In this document: positions 1 to 5,265 of the stretch, one piece after another | Position numbering within the stretch: position 1 is the first letter of the stretch | How the letters are laid out: every line of letters starts with the position of its first letter | NCBI GenBank assembly: GCA_903831635.1 | Contig: CAIKYN010000198.1 | Coordinates: forward strand, 1 to 5,265 | DNA length: 5,265 nucleotides | Source: an uncultured Spartobacteria bacterium | Lineage (GTDB): Bacteria; Verrucomicrobiota; Verrucomicrobiia; Chthoniobacterales; UBA6821 | Reading direction: 5' to 3' | Made by a program: the position numbers and the translations under genes | The notes under the pieces: model-generated | Told to the model about the DNA's origin: nothing | Seen by the model: only the letters and a program-made list of their open reading frames with translations | The model's database searches: none

Positions 1-177
1 ACGATAGATGAATTCATTACCCGGAATCCCATGAAAACTATAGAGGGCATGATGGAGGCAAACCCCAAGTGCAGCGATACCACGGAGCGCATCAAGGTGG
101 GCGATCCTGTCGCCAGAGGTGCTAGACGTACTAGACGCTTGGGAATGGGATGACTTGGCAGAGTAACCGATATGCAT
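1..177 (-). CDS. Acyltransferase 3 (OafA-like) membrane protein, N-terminal fragment, cut by the left edge
   Basis: Reading the minus strand from 177 to 1 gives 59 open codons with no stop before the edge. Residues 28-39 read LDALRGIAALGV and are followed by a His-His pair at 42-43. This is the hallmark first transmembrane helix of acyltransferase family 3, whose members move acetyl or other acyl groups onto sugars of O-antigen, capsule, peptidoglycan or secreted polysaccharide. The conserved Arg and His in this helix belong to the family's functional core. A Ser-rich leader (about residues 4-22) precedes the helix. The ATG at 177 gives the leader length most like relatives. An in-frame ATG at 237 would add 20 residues, including a hydrophobic stretch, and the frame is closed by a stop just upstream of that. 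Neither start has a convincing ribosome binding site. The rest of the protein, usually around 350 residues or more, lies outside, so the acceptor is unknown. The gene diverges from the c-di-GMP gene at 337. Confidence 0.8.
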   Translation of the reverse strand, partial: MHIGYSAKSSHSQASSTSSTSGDRIAHLDALRGIAALGVCLHHALYSFHGIPGNEFIYR

Positions 178-274
178 CGCTACGATTACTATCCCTATAC
201 TTCCTGATGATTGCACGGCAATCACATCCCCGAGCATCCAAAATCTGACACTCTACTCTGTAGACGTTGGGAAT
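132..274. repeat. Pair of near-identical 14-15 bp direct repeats (132-146 and 261-274)
   Basis: TAGACGCTTGGGAAT at 132-146 and TAGACGTTGGGAAT at 261-274 differ by one inserted base. The first copy lies inside the Ser-rich leader of the acyltransferase gene, the second in the spacer before the c-di-GMP gene. The first copy overlaps a tandem CTAGACG pair (122-128 and 131-137) that encodes part of the Ser/Thr run. This could be a duplicated regulatory site or chance; the sequence alone does not decide. Confidence 0.3.
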
Positions 275-336
275 CTAAGCGATCTGCTTATCGCAATTCC
301 TTCCCTATCTACGGATGACGGACGTATGGTTGATGT

Positions 337-2676
337 ATGGATGAAATGACACAGAGTCCCCCCGCTGAATCGATTTCCCCACCACTTCATCCGCGGGAGG
401 AGGAACGCATCGCACGACTTCTCGGATACGACATTCTGGATACTGCGCCGGATGTTATTTTTGATCGTCTGACAGAAATGGCGGCGCAACTTACCGGATC
501 ACCGATCGCCCTCATCTCGCTGGTCGATCGGGATCGTCAATGGGTGAAGTCCCACTTTGGTTGCGATCTTCAGGAATCTCCCCGCAAGGATGCCTTCTGC
601 GCCTACACGATCCTCGATCCTGAGAAGATGATGATTGTCCCCGATGCGGAGAAGGATCCCCGCTTTGTGCACAATCCTTTCGTCACCGGGGAACCCCATA
701 TCCGCTTCTACGCAGGCATTCCCCTGCAAAACGGTGATGGCCTTCCCATCGGAAGCTTCTGTGTCATCGATCAGAAGCCTCGTGAACTCACAGCAGAGCA
801 GATCACTTCACTTCAGGATCTTGCAAAGATCACCATGGATTATATCAATGTCCATCGGTCAAATAGGAAGCTGACAAATCTCCTGATGAGGGAGAAGGAG
901 ATCTACAATCACCTGCTCCGAAGTACCACGGAAATGGCGGTTGAGGCCCCCAGCTTCGACGACGCGCTACACAGTCTGATCGATCATCTTGATCCCGAGC
1001 TCGGATATCTCTCTTGCCGGATCAGGAATATGCAGACAGGAGGAACGACCGGCATTATCTATAATCCCCTCCTCCCAAAGGATCCTGAACTGGCAAACCT
1101 CTGGATGCAGCTGGACTCAGCTCCCCAATATCCCACGGGAGAACAAACAAAGACCGAATTTATCTCCACGGGAGCACTGCGACCCGAGTTTTCCTACCTC
1201 GTGGTTCCCGTAAGGATCCGTGATCGTCTGGTAGCCGTGATCGAGCTGATCTATCCGGATCATCGCAAAATGGATCCGAGGATTCGCGAAGTCTTCGACA
1301 TCATGGCGACAAATCTCGGAATCGTCGCTGAACGCGAGCTTGTAAATGTCGATCTGCAAAGGCAAGCCACTCATGACGCTCTCACCGGAGCTGCGAACAG
1401 AACCGTCTTCATTGCCCAACTCGAAAAATCGATTGCTGATGCCGATAATGCGAATCCAACATCGGCACTCCTCTACATCGATCTCGACGGATTCAAGGAG
1501 GTCAATGACAACTTCGGACACCAGACAGGTGATCGGCTACTAATCGAGGTCACGCAACGACTCAAATCAATCTGTCGTGGGGAAGATCTGATGGGACGTC
1601 TCAGTGGTGATGAGTTTGTCATCCTGGCTCATCGGATCATTGATAAGAACGCTCTTGAGCTCGTGCTCCAGCGCATTCAGCGCCACCTTGCGATGCCCTT
1701 CATGCTTGGGGATCTTGAGATCAGGATCGGATCGAGCATTGGATGCGCCTACCTCGATAGTAATGAGATCTCCACGACAGAACTGATCCGCCGATCCGAG
1801 GAAGCCATGTATCTGGTCAAGACCGGAGCTCGCAAAAATTACTGCATCGCGGATGCAGCGATTATCGAGGAGTTCAAATCCCAGAGAAAACTCGACCGAT
1901 TGATCCGGGAATCAGTCAGGGAAAAAAGAATGTTCATGGCCCTCCAACCTATCGTTGATTACCAGAGCGGCTCTATTACTTCCGCAGAGTCGCTCCTCAG
2001 GGTCGTCGATAAGAAGGGAGAAGTGATTGCGGCAGAACAGTTCATCGATTCGCTCGAGAGGATGAGGATGATGCCAGAGATCGACGAATGGGTCTTTGCC
2101 GAAACATTACGTTTCCTCAAGCAATATCGAAATGAGCTAGAGACCATTCCTGGATTCAGGCTCTCAATCAATGTGAGTCCCGCGATCCTTATGGTCAGTG
2201 GATATGCCAAACTCTGCCTCGCTCGACTCAAGGATGCACAGATCCCGCCGTCGATGCTCCGTCTCGAAATCGTGGAAAACCATCTCCAGACCTCGAATCC
2301 TTGGCTCCATGAAAACCTGACTCAGCTTCGAGACGCAGGAGTCAAAATCGCGGTTGATGACTTCGGAACAGGATATAGCAATCTGCAGTACCTCACCGCA
2401 CTTCCGATCGACACGATCAAGATCGATAAAACTTTTCTCAAGGGAATCATTCCTGGGGATGAAAACAAAAATGACCTTCTCGCTGCGATCGTGAGTATCG
2501 GAAAGAATCTCGGTTACTCGCTGATCGCCGAAGGGGTTGAACTGGAAGCCCAAGCAAAACATCTGAGTGCGCTGGGTTGCACAGTGATGCAAGGATTCCT
2601 TTATGGAAAACCGATGAAGGAAGACGAATTCATCAAGATCCTTCATCCGCAGATTCACGCACTGCAATCTGAATAA
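337..2676 (+). CDS. GAF-GAF-GGDEF-EAL cyclic-di-GMP synthase/phosphodiesterase
   Basis: A 779-residue, probably cytoplasmic enzyme that can make and degrade the second messenger c-di-GMP; I see no membrane segment or signal peptide. Residues ~24-170 match the GAF type common in such proteins (ILDT near 33-36, later an IRFYAGIPL motif and FCVID). Residues ~195-340 form a weaker GAF-like domain. The GGDEF domain (~345-500) opens with HDALTG at 346-351. It has metal-binding Asp382 in the DLDGFK region, the active-site motif SGDEF at 423-427, and an inhibitory RxxD site (RGED, 414-417) exactly five residues before it. The EAL domain (~515-770) has Glu551 in ESL, Asn612, Glu644, the DDFGTGYS loop at 674-681, Lys695, Glu732 in AEGVE and Gln752, so the expected metal and catalytic residues are present. 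Ser replaces the first Gly of GGDEF and the Ala of EAL; both are tolerated variants. A stop codon at 331-333 makes the ATG at 337 the first possible start; an ATG at 346 is an alternative. Which activity dominates cannot be read from sequence. Confidence 0.96.
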   Translation: MDEMTQSPPAESISPPLHPREEERIARLLGYDILDTAPDVIFDRLTEMAAQLTGSPIALISLVDRDRQWVKSHFGCDLQESPRKDAFCAYTILDPEKMMIVPDAEKDPRFVHNPFVTGEPHIRFYAGIPLQNGDGLPIGSFCVIDQKPRELTAEQITSLQDLAKITMDYINVHRSNRKLTNLLMREKEIYNHLLRSTTEMAVEAPSFDDALHSLIDHLDPELGYLSCRIRNMQTGGTTGIIYNPLLPKDPELANLWMQLDSAPQYPTGEQTKTEFISTGALRPEFSYLVVPVRIRDRLVAVIELIYPDHRKMDPRIREVFDIMATNLGIVAERELVNVDLQRQATHDALTGAANRTVFIAQLEKSIADADNANPTSALLYIDLDGFKEVNDNFGHQTGDRLLIEVTQRLKSICRGEDLMGRLSGDEFVILAHRIIDKNALELVLQRIQRHLAMPFMLGDLEIRIGSSIGCAYLDSNEISTTELIRRSEEAMYLVKTGARKNYCIADAAIIEEFKSQRKLDRLIRESVREKRMFMALQPIVDYQSGSITSAESLLRVVDKKGEVIAAEQFIDSLERMRMMPEIDEWVFAETLRFLKQYRNELETIPGFRLSINVSPAILMVSGYAKLCLARLKDAQIPPSMLRLEIVENHLQTSNPWLHENLTQLRDAGVKIAVDDFGTGYSNLQYLTALPIDTIKIDKTFLKGIIPGDENKNDLLAAIVSIGKNLGYSLIAEGVELEAQAKHLSALGCTVMQGFLYGKPMKEDEFIKILHPQIHALQSE

Positions 2677-2696
2677 GTCTCTAGGTAGGGCTGGGA

Positions 2697-4475
2697 TTAT
2701 TTTTCAATCTTCGGATGTAGAAAACCAAGGAAGTGTTTGAATGCGAACCCACGGGTCCGCTTCGGAAGTTCCGAAAGCTCCACGGTTCCATCGTTGTGAA
2801 GAACGAGTAGGTAGTCATGAAACTCCTTCAGCGTGCTGTTATGGCCGACGCTGACGAAGGAAATGCCAAGCTCTTGCAGATTCTGGTAGAGCAATCGCTC
2901 ATTCTGCTCATCGAGGGAGCTGGTGGATTCGTCGAGGAAGGCCAGTACGGGCTTGTGCAGGAAAATCCGGGCAAACGATACGCGCTGCTGTTCCCCCAGC
3001 GAGAGAACGTTGGTCCAATCGACGACACGATTGAAGTCCCCACCAACGCGATCGACCAACTCGCTGAAATTTACTTTCCTAAGGGCTTCCCTGATTACCT
3101 CATCGTCTGTTCCCTCATCGTTTTGTGGATAGACTACCTGTTCCTTCAGATTCCCCTGCACCATGTAGGGTCGTTGAGGAAGAAACATCAGATGGTTGAG
3201 CTGCGGACGATCCACACTCCCCCCACCGCTTTGCCATAAGCCTGCAATGGTTCTCAGAAGGGAACTCTTGCCCGTACCGCTCGCTCCCATGATCAGGACG
3301 CTCTTGCCGGGCTGAAGGGCCAGATTCAGTTGGCGTGTGAGTTGCTTCTCGCCATCAGGTGTCTGGACCGTGAGGTCGGTTAGTTTGAGCGTCAGAGCTT
3401 TCTCATCGAATGAAACAGGAGAGTTCCTTCCTATCATGGCATCCTCTGTGTCGTGATCATCCAACTCATCCCAGAGTTGGCCGACACGTTTGATACTGGC
3501 TGCAAAGGCGCTGAGTCCTTCGAACTGCGAAATGATGACACTCAACGCCACAAGAACCTGTGCAAAAGCACCCTCGGACTGAGTCACCACTCCGAACTCG
3601 ACGATGCCGCGCATGTACATCGGACCCACGATGATCAGCGGAATGATGAGGGCGGTGTAGTTGTAACTGCTGGTGAAAAAACCGAGGTTTCTGTTCCAGC
3701 CGATAATTCCCAGCGTGTTGGTGACGACTTCCTTGAAGCTCAATAACAAGTGACGATGCTCACGCTTCTCCCCGCGAAAGAAGGCGATGCTCTCCGCATT
3801 CTCCCGGACACGAATCAGCGCATAACGAAAATCAGCTTCCTTCTGGTACTGCTTAAAATGGAGCCCTACCAGGCGCCTTCCGATCAGAATGGAAAGCAAG
3901 GTCCCCAAGCTTGTGTATATGATCAGGCCCAAGGGGAGCTTCCAGGAGATCGACCATAAGATCCCGATGAAGCAGATGAGGGTGATGGCGGAGTTCAGAA
4001 CGGTGAGAAGGTAACCAAGCACTCCCGTGGTGAAGGATTTCACATCCTCGGCGATACGCTGATCCGGGTTATCTAAACGATTGGAACCCCGGAGGTGATA
4101 ATAGGCGTGATGAAAGAAGTAACGCCTCACGAGAACATGGGTCATCCATTCTCTCCAGAGAAGGGAGAGGCGTTCTGCTGTGTAACGGTAAAAAACCCCG
4201 ATCGGAATCGCCACGGCAAAGGCTGCCAGGTAGACCCAGAGATCCTTGTAGAATCTGACGGAATCGCGCTGGGCCAGGGAGTTGATAAAGTTTCGCCCCA
4301 CATAACTGATCAAGACTTGAGAGGCACCGACTGCTAGACAGAGAAGTAGAAGAACCATGACGAGGAGCCATGCTTCGCGTCGACTCCCACTGAAAAAAAA
4401 GGCCCTGGAAATCCGGATGAGACGTCTGATCAAACCCAAATGCGGGGTCGTATGCTTCTGGGCGACATCGGACAC
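2697..4475 (-). CDS. YddA/BacA-related ABC transporter, membrane domain fused to ATPase
   Basis: A 592-residue half transporter, expected to work as a homodimer in the inner membrane. The N-terminal half (~35-330) has about six hydrophobic segments (near 35-58, 78-96, 150-172, 176-198, 272-290 and 303-320). It also carries NPDQRIAED at 136-144, characteristic of the ABC_membrane_2 family shared by E. coli YddA, mycobacterial Rv1819c, rhizobial BclA and peroxisomal ABCD proteins. The C-terminal ATPase is complete: Walker A GASGTGKS (397-404), Q-loop Gln434, signature LSLGEQQ (491-497), Walker B ending in Asp515-Glu516, D-loop SSLD (519-522) and switch His545. Characterised relatives import cobalamin, bleomycin or antimicrobial peptides, but YddA itself has no settled substrate, so the cargo here is unknown. 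The frame begins with a GTG at 4475; a CAGGA sequence lies only two bases before it, too close for normal spacing. An ATG at 4477 is out of frame, and an in-frame stop lies a short way upstream. It converges on the c-di-GMP gene and diverges from the small basic protein gene. Confidence 0.93.
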   Translation of the reverse strand: MSDVAQKHTTPHLGLIRRLIRISRAFFFSGSRREAWLLVMVLLLLCLAVGASQVLISYVGRNFINSLAQRDSVRFYKDLWVYLAAFAVAIPIGVFYRYTAERLSLLWREWMTHVLVRRYFFHHAYYHLRGSNRLDNPDQRIAEDVKSFTTGVLGYLLTVLNSAITLICFIGILWSISWKLPLGLIIYTSLGTLLSILIGRRLVGLHFKQYQKEADFRYALIRVRENAESIAFFRGEKREHRHLLLSFKEVVTNTLGIIGWNRNLGFFTSSYNYTALIIPLIIVGPMYMRGIVEFGVVTQSEGAFAQVLVALSVIISQFEGLSAFAASIKRVGQLWDELDDHDTEDAMIGRNSPVSFDEKALTLKLTDLTVQTPDGEKQLTRQLNLALQPGKSVLIMGASGTGKSSLLRTIAGLWQSGGGSVDRPQLNHLMFLPQRPYMVQGNLKEQVVYPQNDEGTDDEVIREALRKVNFSELVDRVGGDFNRVVDWTNVLSLGEQQRVSFARIFLHKPVLAFLDESTSSLDEQNERLLYQNLQELGISFVSVGHNSTLKEFHDYLLVLHNDGTVELSELPKRTRGFAFKHFLGFLHPKIEK

Positions 4476-4482
4476 ATCCTGA

Positions 4483-4508
4483 GTTAACAGCCTAGTTAAC
4501 GCTTAAGC
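4483..4508. promoter_or_regulatory. Cluster of TTAA-centred palindromes upstream of the ABC gene
   Basis: GTTAAC occurs at 4483-4488 and again at 4495-4500, with centres 12 bp apart, and is followed at once by the palindrome GCTTAAGC at 4501-4508. Each copy is its own reverse complement, so the pair is both a direct and an inverted repeat. The cluster begins 8 bp upstream of the ABC gene's GTG start, where a repressor or activator site or the promoter would be expected. No protein can be named, and I could not place firm -35/-10 boxes. Confidence 0.35.
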
Positions 4509-4527
4509 AATGCCCCAAGGAGCCCGA

Positions 4528-4537
4528 TCCGATCGGA
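4528..4537. promoter_or_regulatory. Perfect 10-bp palindrome in the divergent spacer
   Basis: TCCGATCGGA is perfectly self-complementary and sits midway in the spacer between the ABC gene and the small basic protein gene. It contains a GATC site, and a second GATC overlaps its left flank at 4526-4529. It is flanked by TGCC at 4511-4514 and GGCA at 4542-4545, which could extend the symmetry loosely. It may be a protein-binding site or simply part of the GATC-rich composition of the region. Confidence 0.25.
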
Positions 4538-4561
4538 CCCTGGCAAGGGAAGAACCGAAAC

Positions 4562-4576
4562 TAAGCAAAATGCTTA
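4562..4576. promoter_or_regulatory. Operator-like dyad TAAGCA-AAA-TGCTTA
   Basis: Two perfect 6-bp arms, TAAGCA (4562-4567) and TGCTTA (4571-4576), flank a 3-bp AT centre. This is the size and shape of a typical site for a dimeric helix-turn-helix regulator. It lies 50 bp upstream of the ATG at 4626, so it could sit in or near that gene's promoter. Related sequence (TAAGCAA) recurs at 4504-4510 inside the GCTTAAGC palindrome, suggesting one factor could touch both ends of the spacer. The cognate protein is unknown. Confidence 0.35.
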
Positions 4577-4625
4577 ACTGGAAAAATAATTCGTGAACGA
4601 CTCGATGCACCCTTAACGTGATCCT

Positions 4626-4967
4626 ATGACAACAAGCAAACGACCTGCATCCAAGAAGATCGCCACCCGTAAAGTCTCCAAAAAAACGGCGACAAAGAAA
4701 AAGGCCCTTCCAGCCAAGGTAAGCACCAAGGTCACGGACAAGACAGTCGTGAGTCATAACAAAGTGGCAAAGCAGGCTCTTGGTTTTCTGGAAGAGGCTG
4801 CCGCCTTGCTCCGTGCAGGAATCAGAGAAAGTGCAAAAACGTCATCAAACTCGCGCATTGTCGTCAAAAAGAAGGCGCATCATCTTCTTATCAAAGCCTC
4901 CAAAGAGCTCTCGAACGCGATTGAAGAAGGGACAAAGTCGCTCCAACAAATCATCAATAAGATTTAA
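4626..4967 (+). CDS. Small Lys-rich protein with histone-H1-like N-terminal tail; possible nucleoid protein
   Basis: A 113-residue protein I cannot assign to a named family. Residues 1-39 carry 12 Lys and 2 Arg against one acidic residue (Asp38), mixed with Ala, Thr, Ser and Pro and including TATKKK at 21-26; this resembles bacterial histone-H1-like and other DNA-coating tails. Residues ~44-113 look like a compact helical domain: a first helix around 45-70 (FLEEAAALLRAGI at 54-66), a short polar turn (72-76), then a second helix around 78-112 containing KKKAHHLLIKASKEL at 81-95. There is no signal peptide or membrane segment. Binding DNA or RNA is inferred from composition only; a ribosome-associated role is equally possible. 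An in-frame TAA at 4614-4616 makes ATG 4626 the first possible start, and no Shine-Dalgarno sequence precedes it. The gene stands alone, divergent from the ABC gene and followed by an inverted repeat at 4995-5056. A real gene is supported by the clear two-part design and natural helical pattern. Confidence 0.75.
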   Translation: MTTSKRPASKKIATRKVSKKTATKKKALPAKVSTKVTDKTVVSHNKVAKQALGFLEEAAALLRAGIRESAKTSSNSRIVVKKKAHHLLIKASKELSNAIEEGTKSLQQIINKI

Positions 4968-4994
4968 GGATCTTAGTGTAGTAAGTTCATGCGC

Positions 4995-5056
4995 CCAGAT
5001 TTGGTCCAACTCGAGTTTTCCTCAGATTGCAAGAGTCTGACTCGCTGGACCTCTGG
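4995..5056. terminator. Nested imperfect inverted repeat between convergent genes, possible bidirectional terminator
   Basis: Four arm pairs nest in order: CCAGA 4995-4999 with TCTGG 5052-5056; GGTCCA 5003-5008 with TGGACC 5046-5051; CGAGT 5012-5016 with ACTCG 5040-5044; CAGA 5023-5026 with TCTG 5036-5039. Together they give 20 base pairs with bulges mainly on the left side and a 9-base loop (5027-5035). The position, between the stop of the small basic protein gene and the stop of the UbiB-like gene, suits a shared terminator. Only a broken T-rich stretch follows on the plus strand (ATTTTCAATGGTTTT) and none on the minus strand, so it is not a textbook intrinsic terminator. It could instead be a dispersed palindromic repeat. 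Confidence 0.5.
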
Positions 5057-5070
5057 ATTTTCAATGGTTT

Positions 5071-5265
5071 TCAAAGCCCATCGCTGTGTCGGGTGGAGAT
5101 GGCATGCCTAAGACACATCCAGATCCCCCAGAGAAGTCCGAGTAATCCCAGAACGGGAATATCCCAGATTTTAGGCGGAAGTCCTGATCGGATGAGATTA
5201 GTGGATCCAATCAGGACTGCTGCAGCGAGAATCGCATTTCCGAGCCGGTTGGAGGTCGTATTAAG
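5071..5265 (-). CDS. UbiB/AarF (ABC1 atypical kinase) family protein, C-terminal fragment, cut by the right edge
   Basis: Reading the minus strand from 5265 gives 64 open codons ending in TGA at 5073-5071; the start lies outside the window. The fragment begins LNTTSNRLGNAILAAAVLIG and continues through a short Pro-containing linker (about residues 28-37) to IPVLGLLGLLWGIWMCLRH. An Asn-Arg-Leu motif followed by two hydrophobic helices joined by a short loop, the second containing a PVLGLLG motif, is the typical membrane-anchoring tail of AarF/UbiB proteins. These are kinase-like ATPases tied to isoprenoid quinone and lipid metabolism at the inner membrane. The kinase-like domain with its diagnostic motifs is not visible, so the call rests on the tail alone. 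The last 10 or so residues are polar. The gene converges on the small basic protein gene, with the inverted repeat 4995-5056 just past its stop. Confidence 0.72.
   Translation of the reverse strand, partial: LNTTSNRLGNAILAAAVLIGSTNLIRSGLPPKIWDIPVLGLLGLLWGIWMCLRHAISTRHSDGL

Noticed and set aside
1..153. Plus-strand open frame of 50 codons from the left edge to a TGA at 151-153
   Set aside because: The opposite strand encodes a clear acyltransferase-3 N-terminus over the same bases, and the plus-strand peptide shows no recognisable motif.
253..489. Minus-strand frame of 78 codons over the start of the c-di-GMP gene
   Set aside because: Overlaps the conserved GAF coding start and has no recognisable motif.
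1117..1521. Minus-strand open frame of 134 codons inside the c-di-GMP gene
   Set aside because: It lies antisense to the second GAF domain and the start of GGDEF, whose motifs fix the plus-strand reading; no features of its own.
2164..2667. Minus-strand open frame of 167 codons inside the EAL domain
   Set aside because: The plus strand carries intact EAL catalytic motifs across the same stretch, so this is a shadow of codon bias.
2817..3239. Plus-strand open frame of 140 codons inside the ABC ATPase domain
   Set aside because: Antisense to the signature motif, Walker B and H-loop region of the ABC gene; no independent protein features.
4503..4757. Minus-strand frame of 84 codons over the spacer and the basic tail of the small protein
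   Set aside because: Its Phe/Leu/Arg-rich content is the expected antisense of Lys-rich codons, and it covers the palindrome-rich spacer.
4968..4980. Short TAAG-GAT-CTTA stem right after the small protein gene as a terminator
   Set aside because: Only four base pairs with no following T-tract; too weak to call.
4780..5040. Plus-strand frame of 86 codons overlapping the 3' part of the small basic protein gene
   Set aside because: A frame-shifted reading of the same DNA, running into the inverted repeat; Ser/Lys/Arg-rich without motif. The 4626 frame gives a better helical pattern.

Overview
The window carries five protein genes, each in its own transcription unit, with neighbouring genes on opposite strands throughout. 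It looks like ordinary bacterial chromosome. I see no tRNA, rRNA, CRISPR array, insertion sequence or phage gene. Base composition is close to 50% GC by eye. The gene set (acyltransferase 3, a GAF-GGDEF-EAL c-di-GMP enzyme, a YddA/BacA-related ABC transporter, a UbiB/AarF-type kinase tail) suggests a free-living Gram-negative-type bacterium. The lack of clear Shine-Dalgarno sequences and the small Lys-rich protein would fit a lineage such as Verrucomicrobiota, but that placement is a guess.

Layout from left to right. Positions 1-177 (minus) hold the N-terminal end of a membrane acyltransferase-3 (OafA-like) gene that runs off the left edge. After a short divergent spacer, 337-2676 (plus) encodes a 779-residue GAF-GAF-GGDEF-EAL protein for cyclic-di-GMP turnover, with both catalytic domains apparently intact. 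It converges, with a 20-bp gap, on 2697-4475 (minus), a 592-residue fused membrane/ATPase ABC transporter of the ABC_membrane_2 (YddA/BacA-like) family. A 150-bp divergent intergenic region (4476-4625) is unusually dense in short perfect palindromes and probably holds the promoters and operators for the ABC gene and for 4626-4967 (plus). That last gene encodes a 113-residue protein with a histone-H1-like basic tail and a helical C-terminal domain I cannot assign. A nested inverted repeat (4995-5056) separates it from the C-terminal end of a UbiB/AarF-family gene (5071-5265, minus) that enters from the right edge.

The genes do not form a pathway or operon. Acyltransferase, c-di-GMP signalling and ABC transport could all relate to the envelope, but nothing in the sequence ties them together. 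I found no convincing new multi-gene system. The best leads are the small basic protein with its palindrome-rich upstream region, and the marked excess of GATC sites in the c-di-GMP gene.
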